Shown here one piece after another: positions 47,336-55,546 of a DNA stretch of 64,000 nt (positions within the stretch are counted from its first letter, which is position 1; each line of letters starts with the position of its first letter). Origin of the DNA: Anaerolineae bacterium (GTDB lineage: Bacteria; Chloroflexota; Anaerolineae; Promineifilales; Promineifilaceae). The stretch covers positions 62,001 through 126,000 of the forward strand of contig JAMLHW010000012.1 in NCBI GenBank assembly GCA_023954475.1. Reading direction: 5' to 3'. The position numbers and the translations under genes are program-made. The notes under the pieces are model-generated. The model saw nothing but the letters and a program-made list of their open reading frames with translations. It was not told where the DNA came from and did not search any database.

Positions 47336-48619
47336 TCAATACGGCGCCGTCTCGCCGCCGCTCAGCTCATCCACCTGTCCGCGCAAAAGTGCCTGTGCTT
47401 CCGCCTCGGTGATAAGATACTCATCGCCGTAATGCTGCCGCGATAGCTCGACGACAAACGATTTGACAAACAGACGACGGTGACTGACGTCGAGAAAAAC
47501 GTCGCGGGCGACGTTGGCCAGAATGTTGGCGTTTGCCGCCTGAATTGCGGGATCAAGCTGCGTCTCGAACGCCGCTTCGTAAATCGGTACCAGTTTCTCT
47601 CCGATCGCCAGCAGTAAATCGTCTTCATCGAGGTCGAGGTGTTCGAGGTTGATGAGTGGGCTGAAATGGTTGATGTGACTGAAGCGCCCGGGCGCACGCA
47701 CACGCTGTTGTAGCGCAGGATATTTGGGTACGATGTCGTTAATAAATTGCGGCGGCACGGCGTAAACGAACAGGGCACCGGGGAGATCTTCGCGCGTGCG
47801 GTCGATGACTTCGCGCAGCGTGTCGGTCGCCAGCTTTTCCGCTTTGGCACCAACGCTGGCCATGCGGTCCACTTCGTCAAATAGTAAGATGAGACCGGTG
47901 TATGATAGGGCGCGGATGATCTGGCACAGCGAGCGCAACATGCGGAATGCATTCGGCCGATTGATTTTTCCCGTCACCCCTATCTCGCGCAGAATTTGAG
48001 TGTCGTCGGGCGTCGTCGATTCGCCCATCAACCAGCGCGACAGCGATTCGACGCGTTCATCCTGTCCCCGCAATACGCTTTCGCAATAGCCGATGACGGC
48101 CGCCTTGTACGCCGGGCTGTCGATGGACGTGGCTTCGAGCGTATCGATCAAGCCACGGTAGAGTGGATTGGTCAGTGTTTCTGCGCCAAGAGGTTGACTG
48201 GTGATGCGTTCCAGCGTTCCTTCCAGGAAACGGGTCAGGCCGGATTCATCGGTAATCGATTCGACCGATTCATGCCATATGAGGTTGTTGGCCACTGCCT
48301 GGTACACGGCGCGCTGGTCGTTGTACGGTGTTTCAGTTGGGCTGAGGTCAACCTTGACTACGGCAAACCCACGTTCCCAGGCGATATCGCGCAGACAATA
48401 CAAGAAGTGCGATTTGCCGCTGCCATAGTCACCGATCACCATTTTGTATGCCGCGCCACCGTCTTGTAGATACGTCGAGAGGTAAAAGCGGTCGAGCGCA
48501 TCCAGAATTGACTGATTGCCGGCATTGAAATACTGGATGCCGCGTGAGGGCGGCGTGCCGAAGCTGCCGAGCGTTTCGATGATGTGTCGTGCAAGGGGTT
48601 GGGAAATGTCAAGGGCCAT
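47336..48619 (-). CDS. BrxD-like P-loop ATPase (DUF2791)
   Basis: The 427-residue protein is a second DUF2791-type ATPase. It has N-terminal HIIETLGSFGTPPSRGIQYF, Walker A VIGDYGSGKSHFLYCL, Walker B LILLFDEVDRMASVG, and a sensor segment GALFVYAVPPQFIND. It shares layout but little detailed sequence with the neighbouring 45928-47313 ATPase, so the two are diverged relatives rather than a recent duplication. It lies 17 bp after the operon's first gene. The set of two such ATPases plus an Lhr-like helicase, without methylase or PglZ, is not a standard BREX arrangement as far as I can recall. Confidence 0.82.
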   Translation of the reverse strand: MALDISQPLARHIIETLGSFGTPPSRGIQYFNAGNQSILDALDRFYLSTYLQDGGAAYKMVIGDYGSGKSHFLYCLRDIAWERGFAVVKVDLSPTETPYNDQRAVYQAVANNLIWHESVESITDESGLTRFLEGTLERITSQPLGAETLTNPLYRGLIDTLEATSIDSPAYKAAVIGYCESVLRGQDERVESLSRWLMGESTTPDDTQILREIGVTGKINRPNAFRMLRSLCQIIRALSYTGLILLFDEVDRMASVGAKAEKLATDTLREVIDRTREDLPGALFVYAVPPQFINDIVPKYPALQQRVRAPGRFSHINHFSPLINLEHLDLDEDDLLLAIGEKLVPIYEAAFETQLDPAIQAANANILANVARDVFLDVSHRRLFVKSFVVELSRQHYGDEYLITEAEAQALLRGQVDELSGGETAPY

Positions 48620-48636
48620 AGCCGGGTGCCGCTCGA

Positions 48637-49491
48637 TCAGTCGAAGGTGATGTCGCTATAGTATTGTCCGTCGGTTGCTGAATCGGGAATCCACATGCTC
48701 TTGCTGGACTGATCAGCCTGGCTCTTGGTGGCAACGCCCAATCTGAGCCGCAATTTCTCGTCGGCGACCGTTAACGTCAATGTTTCCGTTTCGCGTAAAA
48801 TTACCAAGTCACGAACAAACAGCACCCGGTCGTAATCTTTGAACGTGCTACGTGACGGCGCGTTCCAAAAACGGGCGCTCTGACGCCCCAACGTGACCTC
48901 GCTGTGTAGCTCGACGATGTTGATGCGCCCACCCTGCGGGCGCTGCTTGCGTTTGTCGATGCATTTTTGCCATGCGTCGTGTAACTCTTTCAGAAAGGCG
49001 GGCGCGTCGATGGTCCGGCTGACAATGCGCTTGACTTGCTGATCATATGCTTTGAGAATGCCGGTCAGCGACAGCGGAATCGGTCGTGTCAACATTTCCT
49101 TGCCGTATTGCCACTGTCCTTTGCGGGCGGCAATATTGATGGCAAAGGTGAGCATTCCCACGCTCAACACAGGCGGACGGCCTGTGACGGTCTCACCTCG
49201 TGCGGCGAACGTGCTGCGCAACTCTTTGGCAAAGTCAAACGCCAGATTGTCGAGCGCGGTTTGCGTCTCGCTGCCAAATGCAGTTAGTGCAATGTCCAGT
49301 TCCGGGCTGTCGATAGTGGTGGCGGCAGTTTCAAGCTTGGTCAGCGTTTTGTGCATGGGCAATGCATCGGCCGAATCGGCGGCAGTCAGCTTTTCGGCCG
49401 ATTTCAACGCACTGATTACGGTGCGCAAAGCTTTGTATTGTGGGTCGAGTGCCTGTAAGGCTAGTTGCAATTGGGCGCGTGTCTCTTTCAT
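48637..49491 (-). CDS. Uncharacterised first protein of the BrxD/helicase operon
   Basis: I start at ATG 49491 (MKETRAQLQLALQALDPQYK); earlier in-frame starts add a Pro-rich, unlikely leader. The 284-residue product has a helical, coiled-coil-like N-terminal part (about 1-100), a middle with VGMLTFAINIAARKGQWQYG and KELHDAWQKCIDKRKQRPQG, and a beta-rich C-terminus (RVLFVRDLVILRETETLTLT, ending GQYYSDITFD). I do not recognise the family. As first gene of a tight four-gene operon it may be the sensor or specificity factor. Two TCGGCCGA copies lie in its N-terminal region. Confidence 0.7.
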   Translation of the reverse strand: MKETRAQLQLALQALDPQYKALRTVISALKSAEKLTAADSADALPMHKTLTKLETAATTIDSPELDIALTAFGSETQTALDNLAFDFAKELRSTFAARGETVTGRPPVLSVGMLTFAINIAARKGQWQYGKEMLTRPIPLSLTGILKAYDQQVKRIVSRTIDAPAFLKELHDAWQKCIDKRKQRPQGGRINIVELHSEVTLGRQSARFWNAPSRSTFKDYDRVLFVRDLVILRETETLTLTVADEKLRLRLGVATKSQADQSSKSMWIPDSATDGQYYSDITFD

Positions 49492-49973
49492 AATTAATCT
49501 GTTCTTTATCGTTTGGTTTGTTGTGGGTGGTTTCTGCCCCGGCAGGAACATCAAACTGCTTTTAAATCACGTTTATGCCGTTGCTCTTGTTGAGTGTGCG
49601 CCAGTCATATCAAGCAAAATAGGCAAAGTATCACTAGCAGAGTATATCACCACGCTTACAAATTGGCAGGTATGTTGTGCGGTAGCTGGCAATTCGAAAC
49701 ACTTTTTTCTAGAGAATTACGCCGTAAAAACACGCTTTTGATGAGGGAAATTTGTCATTCTTCATCAGTCGAATGCTGAAATTGATGGCAAAAACCGGCA
49801 AATTTCTCGCTGAGATTCTTTGATGGTGCAAAATTTCTCATTGATACTCATGTCATTACCTCTGGAAGGAGTGTCTAATCATGCACACATATGAAAACCA
49901 TTGTACTTCGGGTAAGTTCGTTGATGCATCTGACGCTGATTCCGGGCATTGACAAACAGCTTGAAGGCACGTC
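49492..49973. other. Upstream region of the BrxD/helicase operon
   Basis: This stretch of about 480 bp probably contains the operon promoter; I see no strong hexamers. A 28-codon minus-strand frame at 49765-49851 (MSINEKFCTIKESQREICRF start) is preceded by AGAGGT and could be a leader peptide, but it is short. AAATTTCTC recurs twice near 49800 and 49832. No other gene is supported. Confidence 0.35.
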
Positions 49974-50300
49974 TCAGGACTTCAATATAGTGGGTGAAGC
50001 AGACCGGGTATAGACGACACGAAAGTCGAGAAAACAATGCGCTTCCCGGTCAACCAGAATCATGATGTAGGCTTTCTGTTTTTCTCCCAAACAAAGGTGA
50101 ACAATTCATCAAGCCCGGCAGTTGCGATCGGCCCCTCTCGAATGGGCGATTTGGTGGCGTACCTTCAGACGCCTCTGATGGTACGGAAGTATATGCCATC
50201 CACATACACATCTCAAGCGCCTCATGTTGCAGCGCATGGGGATAGCCGGCATTATGCGGTTCAGGTGTGAACCGATGTTGGCATAGCTCTCACAGCATCT
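49974..50300 (-). mobile_element. Degraded IS1-family transposase remnant
   Basis: Minus-strand frames contain, in order, YPHALQHEALEM, DGIYFRTIRGV, then ELFTFVWEK and, after a frame change, YIMILVDREAHCFLDFRVVY. The last two fuse to GLDELFTFVWEKKQKAYIMI if the T5 tract at 50079-50083 (A5 on this strand) gains one base. DELFTF(V) with KKQKAYIM-LVDR is characteristic of IS1-type (DDE) transposases. Further frame changes and missing ends show that it is dead. I could not identify its terminal inverted repeats. It lies between the defence-like operon and the uronate operon. Confidence 0.75.
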
Positions 50301-50396
50301 GTTGATTATCGGAACGATTGAACCCGGCTTTGATTTATTGTTCTGTGTTGTGATAATATGGATATGTTGACATGACACTATTATCCATTCATCCGC

Positions 50397-50894
50397 TCAC
50401 CTAGACACTCTCGCTGAAATTACTCTGTCGACGATTTGTTCAATCGACCGATCTATTGAAACAACAATTGCCTCATCGTCAGTCGGTGGCTCCAATGTCG
50501 CAAATTGGCTCTGCAACATATTTGCTTTCATATAATGGCTTTCGCGTTGTGTCATGCGCTCCCAAATTCGATCAAAGTTCCCTTGCAAATAGACAAACAG
50601 CACGTCCTCACTGACTCGCAACTGTTCGCGATACGCTTGTTTAAGAGCAGAACAAGCAACTACAGCTGATTCATCACGTTCCAAATGGTCAGCTGCTAAC
50701 GTCGCCAGCCGTGATAACCACGGTTCACGATCTGTATCAGTTAGCGGCACGCCTCGCGCCATTTTGTCAACGTTTTCCTGCGGATGAAAATCATCCCCAT
50801 CAAAAAACGTGCAATTGAGTCGGTTGGCTAGCGCTTTTCCCACTGTTGACTTACCCGAACCTGAAACACCCATTACGATAAAAATAGTAGCCAT
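50397..50894 (-). CDS. gntK: Gluconokinase
   Basis: The 165-residue protein is a typical GntK: P-loop GVSGSGKSTVGKALA, FFDGDDFHPQENVDKMARGV, PLTDTDREPWL, ACSALKQAYREQLR and the lid HYMKANMLQSQF. It phosphorylates D-gluconate to 6-phosphogluconate with ATP. It is the last gene of the uronate operon, 45 bp after the AEC transporter gene. A damaged paralogue (19372-19860) sits next to a LarA fragment, so the gluconokinase-LarA association is seen twice. Confidence 0.93.
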   Translation of the reverse strand: MATIFIVMGVSGSGKSTVGKALANRLNCTFFDGDDFHPQENVDKMARGVPLTDTDREPWLSRLATLAADHLERDESAVVACSALKQAYREQLRVSEDVLFVYLQGNFDRIWERMTQRESHYMKANMLQSQFATLEPPTDDEAIVVSIDRSIEQIVDRVISARVSR

Positions 50895-50939
50895 CTTTGC
50901 ATTCCATTTTGAGCGCGATCAATACAGTTACATGCCAAT

Positions 50940-51869
50940 TCAGACAAAAATTGCCAGCATAATTGACAGACTGAAGATTGCAAACAATGTTGTCAACAAA
51001 ACAGCGGTTGATAACGTTGCGACTCCCACTTCATACTTCTCCGCCATGATATACGCATTGACACCAATCGGCATTCCCGCCACCATCACTGCAACTGCTC
51101 CCCACAACGGGTCGAGTTGAAAAACACCAAACGCCAGAATGGCAACCAACAATGGCTGCACCACCATTTTTACCCCTACTAATGTCCACGCCTCACGCAG
51201 ATGACCCGTAATTCGGTAGCGTGTCAGTGACGCACCCAGCACAAACAACGCACAAGGTAATGACGCATCACCAAAGCTATCCAGCGTTGTGTTGAGCAAT
51301 GGCGGCAACGAAAAGGGCAATATATTAAACGCGACTCCGGCTACCAATCCGAGAATGATCGGGTTGCGCGTTAGCTTCTGCACTGTCAGTTTGGCAATTA
51401 GGCGACCGCGTTGCCCTACGCCGCTGCTCCGCTCTACTAACAGCGTAACAACAAAAAAGAGCAATGCACTGTGTATCGAAACGAGCATAAATAACGGCAA
51501 CAGTGCCTCATCTCCTAAACCAGTTGAGATAATTGGCAAGCCAATCAAAATCATGTTGGAGTAAGATGCACCCAATCCAAATATCCCCTGCTCTGCGGCC
51601 GATTGGGCAAACAAAAGCTTTCCAATCAACATCCCTAACCCATAAGTAAAAAGGATGACGCCATAGTAGCAAAGCAGAAATTGCCAGTTGATCTGGGCTG
51701 GCAGCGTGACATTTGCCAATGAGTGGAATAGTAAAACGGGAACGGCGATAGTGAAAACAAAACGGGAAATGCCGTCGATGTCGCGTTCGCTAAGAATACG
51801 CCAGCGGGCAACCCCATACCCCAACAAGGCGATGATGAAGATGGGAAAGACAACCGCCAAAACTGTCAT
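50940..51869 (-). CDS. AEC-family transporter
   Basis: The 309-residue protein has about ten transmembrane helices in two sets of five, as in the auxin efflux carrier family (VFPIFIIALLGYGVARW at the start, LGLVAGVAFNILPFSLPPLL in the middle, VMVAGMPIGVNAYIMAEKY in the second half with the conserved N-AY/F segment). Bacterial AEC proteins move organic acids such as malate or malonate. In a uronate operon a role in sugar-acid or organic-acid transport is plausible. Its start overlaps the LarA homologue's stop by 4 bp, so the two are translationally coupled. Confidence 0.88.
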   Translation of the reverse strand: MTVLAVVFPIFIIALLGYGVARWRILSERDIDGISRFVFTIAVPVLLFHSLANVTLPAQINWQFLLCYYGVILFTYGLGMLIGKLLFAQSAAEQGIFGLGASYSNMILIGLPIISTGLGDEALLPLFMLVSIHSALLFFVVTLLVERSSGVGQRGRLIAKLTVQKLTRNPIILGLVAGVAFNILPFSLPPLLNTTLDSFGDASLPCALFVLGASLTRYRITGHLREAWTLVGVKMVVQPLLVAILAFGVFQLDPLWGAVAVMVAGMPIGVNAYIMAEKYEVGVATLSTAVLLTTLFAIFSLSIMLAIFV

Positions 51870-53125
51870 GGCCTGGTGCGGTAGAGCATCTCACCTGCTT
51901 TAGGTACATATAGAATCCCCTCATCTTCTCGATCTTGCCACGCATGGATGTCGATTTCGGCCGGATTTTGATAGCCAAGTGCAAGTTGGGCACAATCTTC
52001 GGGCGGTAGCTTCGTCGCCAATGTCACGCGTGCCCTGGGCAATTCAATTCCATCAATAAAATCACCGTCGCCACGCACATGGGTGCTGTGCGCCAGTACG
52101 CCGAGTGGAATATGCTTGAATTGGTCCCATTGTTCGAGGAAGTAGGGCAGGACATGATAACCAATTTCATAGATGTGTTTGCCGTGTACGTGACTGACGA
52201 TATCGAGATGAGGCGCGTAAATGATCAATTCGCCCCCTTCGGCCAGAGCAGGTTCGAGCTTGTACATTGCCTTGCCGCCTGTCCACAATTCATCATACAT
52301 CGGCGGGGCTTGCGATAGCACGCGCTTAAACGGTTTGTCTACCCAGACAATGTGGCGTTGAGATGAGAGATCGGCCGCCGCGCTCCACGCACCCAGGTGA
52401 TCGCCAATAAATATGCCTGCCAAACCTTTGTCGACGACGACAAGCGCGATCAGCGTGATCGGCGTTAGAATATGGGCTGCTGCTGCATGGATCATGTCGC
52501 GGACAGGGGTTTCTTTTATGCCAATTGTGCCACGCACACCAGCCAATGCACCTAACCAGTGGGTGACATTGATCATGTCTGCGCCTGAAATGCCGGGAAA
52601 AAGGTATTTTGCACCGCCCGAAAAGCCGACGACCTCGTGTGGGAAGGTGGGGCCGAGAATCAGGATATGGTCGTAGTCGTGGATGGCGCGATTGATCAAA
52701 ATATCAACATCGCCGCCCAGTGTCGGATGCCAACGATCGCCCGCTATTTCCTGGATTTGGGATTGGGGTAATGTACCGATGCTTGTCAACGCCTCTGCCG
52801 TGACCCAATCGTGGTTTAGAACGCGCACGTGACGATAATATCTGCTGGTGCGATTTTCGGCCGAAATCCCCACCAATTTATCGAGCTGTGACTGCGCCAA
52901 CGGGGGATGCGTCCCCAACGCAACCATAAAATCGAGTTGTTGTGTATCATGCAGCAGAGTCACCAGTTCATGAAACAAAAACGGTAGTGGAATCGTGCGC
53001 GTGTGGTCGGGAATCAGCACCAACACCTTTTGCCCACTAAACTTCTTTTCCAAACCCGCATAGAGCGTTTGCCGTACCGTGTCATCAGATAACAACCCGT
53101 CCGTTTGAAATGCTTGTGCAATCAT
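51866..53125 (-). CDS. LarA-family nickel-dependent 2-hydroxyacid racemase/epimerase homologue
   Basis: The 419-residue protein carries LarA family motifs: IPDHTRTIPLPF (residues about 38-49), ALGTHPPLAQSQLDKLVGI, GPTFPHEVVGFSGGAKYLFP and GISGADMINVTHWLGA. These supply the His and Lys residues that in LarA bind and form the thioamide link to the nickel-pincer nucleotide. Family members racemise lactate or epimerise malate, hydroxyglutarate, gluconate and similar acids at C2. Its neighbours (SDR mannonate oxidoreductase, sugar-acid transporter, gluconokinase) point to an aldonate such as mannonate/gluconate. Cofactor genes larB, larC and larE are not in the window. Confidence 0.85.
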   Translation of the reverse strand: MIAQAFQTDGLLSDDTVRQTLYAGLEKKFSGQKVLVLIPDHTRTIPLPFLFHELVTLLHDTQQLDFMVALGTHPPLAQSQLDKLVGISAENRTSRYYRHVRVLNHDWVTAEALTSIGTLPQSQIQEIAGDRWHPTLGGDVDILINRAIHDYDHILILGPTFPHEVVGFSGGAKYLFPGISGADMINVTHWLGALAGVRGTIGIKETPVRDMIHAAAAHILTPITLIALVVVDKGLAGIFIGDHLGAWSAAADLSSQRHIVWVDKPFKRVLSQAPPMYDELWTGGKAMYKLEPALAEGGELIIYAPHLDIVSHVHGKHIYEIGYHVLPYFLEQWDQFKHIPLGVLAHSTHVRGDGDFIDGIELPRARVTLATKLPPEDCAQLALGYQNPAEIDIHAWQDREDEGILYVPKAGEMLYRTRP

Positions 53126-53147
53126 AATTCCCTCAAATCTTCACCTG

Positions 53148-53978
53148 TCACACGCCACTAAACGCTGAAAATCCTCCGTCAACCGGAACAATGATGCCGG
53201 TCACAAATTGGGAGGCGGGCGACAACAACCAGAGCATCGTGCCCAACAATTCGTCGGCATTACCGAAGCGGCCCATCGGTGTGTGGTCAACGATTTGTTG
53301 GCCGCGAGCCGTCAGACTGCCATCATCATTGAGCAACAACGCTTTGTTTTGCTTGCCGATGAAAAAGCCGGGGGCCAACGCATTGACTCGAATAGCAGGG
53401 CTGTATTCTTGGGCCATATGGACGGCCAACCATTGCGTAAAATTACTAACCCCGGCTTTGGCTGCCGAATAAGCGGGGATGCGCGTCAAAGGCCGAAAGG
53501 CATTCATCGACGAAATGTTGAGAATAACGCCTTCACCCTGTTCGGCCATGATTTTACCAATAACCTGACTGGGCAGAATTGTGCCGATGATGTTGAGATC
53601 AAAGACAAAGCCCAACGCTTCTTGCGACAGCTCAAAAAAGGGGTTATCAACATTGGTAGTGGCTTGCGGATGGTTACCCCCGGCAGCATTGATGAGAATG
53701 TCAATACGATTGTAGGCGGCAATTATTTTCGCTACGGCCGTTTCCAGCACATCACGCTTTAGTACATCCCCATTCACAACCATATAACTTCCAGGCCCGG
53801 CATCCATTGGGATTTGGTAAGCCTTCGGTATCTCCGTATTGCGGTCCAAAATGGCGACATTGGCTCCCATGCCGATCAAGGCACAAGCCATTTCGCCGCC
53901 TAATACACCTGTGCCCCCGGTTATGACGGCCGTTTTTCCTGAAAAATCATACCATTGTGTTAATTCTTGCAGATTCAT
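53148..53978 (-). CDS. uxuB: SDR-family D-mannonate oxidoreductase (fructuronate reductase)
   Basis: ATG 53978 (MNLQELTQWYDFSGK) is preserved over 53990 because GGAAG lies 5 bp before it. The 276-residue protein has the NAD-binding loop TGGTGVLGG, NAAGG, the catalytic Ser (LNISSMNAF) and YSAAKAG, and ends in VPVDGGFSAFSGV. It matches SDR enzymes annotated as D-mannonate oxidoreductase, which interconvert D-fructuronate and D-mannonate. This is distinct from the long-chain UxuB of E. coli. In the operon it follows UxaE, which makes fructuronate from tagaturonate, and precedes the LarA homologue. Confidence 0.82.
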   Translation of the reverse strand: MNLQELTQWYDFSGKTAVITGGTGVLGGEMACALIGMGANVAILDRNTEIPKAYQIPMDAGPGSYMVVNGDVLKRDVLETAVAKIIAAYNRIDILINAAGGNHPQATTNVDNPFFELSQEALGFVFDLNIIGTILPSQVIGKIMAEQGEGVILNISSMNAFRPLTRIPAYSAAKAGVSNFTQWLAVHMAQEYSPAIRVNALAPGFFIGKQNKALLLNDDGSLTARGQQIVDHTPMGRFGNADELLGTMLWLLSPASQFVTGIIVPVDGGFSAFSGV

Positions 53979-54049
53979 GATAGCTTCCAATCGTGATGGA
54001 ATGTGTCTGTTTTATCAAACCATTCAAAGGTATGTGCCCACGAAAGTGT

Positions 54050-55465
54050 TTACATGCAAAACGGCCCTAGATGCCGCCCAAAATGGGCAACAAGCGCTGC
54101 TTCGTAAGCTGCTTCATCGTCGACCAGGTCAGCTTTCAGTTCAACGCCATATTCGTCGAGCGCCGAGCCAAAGGTGACGTGCAACAGTTGGCGAGCATCG
54201 AAGTCATCCAGTAAGCCAGGTAAGTCAGCATCGTTGAGCTGATTGCTAGCGGGAACCTTCTCTGGCTGACAGTCGAGAAAGTATGTTTTGCGGTCTTTGG
54301 CAAACCGCCTGTGCCCCAAATCCAGAATTTTACGAAAAAGCAGGGTGTCGGTGCGGCTGATGACACGTAATGCTTCCAGATAGCTGGTACCGGCTGTTTT
54401 AACGTGCACTCGGCCGTTTGTATGCTGGTTAATAATGCTGTAAATGCTGAATTTGTCTGAACCAGTGTGGATGCTGAGCTTATAGTTGTTGAAATGATGC
54501 ATAATGGCTGCATGTTTCGCCAACTCTGTTTCAAATTCGGCCGAATCCCCCATGTAGTCTACCCCCTTTTGAAACTTGCCCACAAAGCGAGGTGCCAGAC
54601 TGACGACCGGTACGTCCCGCTTGAGTAACTCGTTGGCGATGAAATAGTGCTCTTCGGCCGAAGTAGGCGTATCAGTTTCGTCCACAGACATTTCCAGATC
54701 GAATGATTTGCCGCTTGACTGCTGCCGGATTTCGGCGGTGACAGCTAAGGTGTGGACGATGGAGCGGCCATATTTCACCAATGCTCGCAGCAGCACCTCT
54801 TCATCAAAACGGAGCGTCACACCATCCAGCGTAATCGGAGCCGTGCAGTAATCGGCAACCATAGTCTCCATCATGGTGTCTAACTGCTGCCAGGGGAGCG
54901 CTGCTGCTTTTTGTCGCAGTGTCGCCAAATCATCCGTTTGTGCGTCATTGTCTACGTGATCGCTGGGATCGATGGTGAAAAACGTGTAACCAGCCTGCAC
55001 AAACGGCGCGACATGTGCGATTTCTTTTACATGGTCGGCGTCTGCGCCCCAGTTGCCTCGCCATCCTTTTTGGAAAATGCCCCACATAGCATCATCAAGC
55101 ACCTGCTGCGGTGTGCGTCCGATGCGTGTATTTTCACGCACCGACTGCTGTGCAAAAATGGGAGCGATATCGCCCCCTGATTTTATCAGGGCGGCCACGT
55201 GCCCCGGCGTCGCCAAACCAATACGATCACCAAAACCAAACGAAGTGTGCGTCCCCAGTGGCTCCGGATTGAGCCAGGGTAACCGCACTCGCAGCGCGGC
55301 AGCGTTAGCAGGTGTCAATTCGCAGAAAAGCTTGCCGTTTTGGGATGCACCGGTGAATACGACCGCATCCCCGTCCACCAATAATTGCTTCTCTCCATTC
55401 GCCAGTCGTGCCAGCGAATAGGTCGTGCCTTCATGTTTGATAATTGACGTTTCGTAAATAATCAT
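54050..55465 (-). CDS. uxaE: Tagaturonate epimerase
   Basis: The 471-residue protein resembles the UxaE family known from Thermotoga: GTHTSFGFGDRIGLATPGHV, WGIFQKGWRGNWGADADHVK, FFTIDPSDHVDND, NYKLSIHTGSDKFSIY and HVTFGSALDEYG. UxaE epimerises D-tagaturonate to D-fructuronate, joining the galacturonate and glucuronate branches. It lies between KDG kinase and the SDR mannonate oxidoreductase genes, as expected in such pathways. Two TCGGCCGA copies lie in the gene. Confidence 0.88.
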   Translation of the reverse strand: MIIYETSIIKHEGTTYSLARLANGEKQLLVDGDAVVFTGASQNGKLFCELTPANAAALRVRLPWLNPEPLGTHTSFGFGDRIGLATPGHVAALIKSGGDIAPIFAQQSVRENTRIGRTPQQVLDDAMWGIFQKGWRGNWGADADHVKEIAHVAPFVQAGYTFFTIDPSDHVDNDAQTDDLATLRQKAAALPWQQLDTMMETMVADYCTAPITLDGVTLRFDEEVLLRALVKYGRSIVHTLAVTAEIRQQSSGKSFDLEMSVDETDTPTSAEEHYFIANELLKRDVPVVSLAPRFVGKFQKGVDYMGDSAEFETELAKHAAIMHHFNNYKLSIHTGSDKFSIYSIINQHTNGRVHVKTAGTSYLEALRVISRTDTLLFRKILDLGHRRFAKDRKTYFLDCQPEKVPASNQLNDADLPGLLDDFDARQLLHVTFGSALDEYGVELKADLVDDEAAYEAALVAHFGRHLGPFCM

Positions 55466-55546
55466 TGATCATTCCACCCTAACTTTGGATAGCAATAGAT
55501 ACTGGAAACAGTCAATCTCTCGTCTCCAGTACCCAATCTCTAATTC

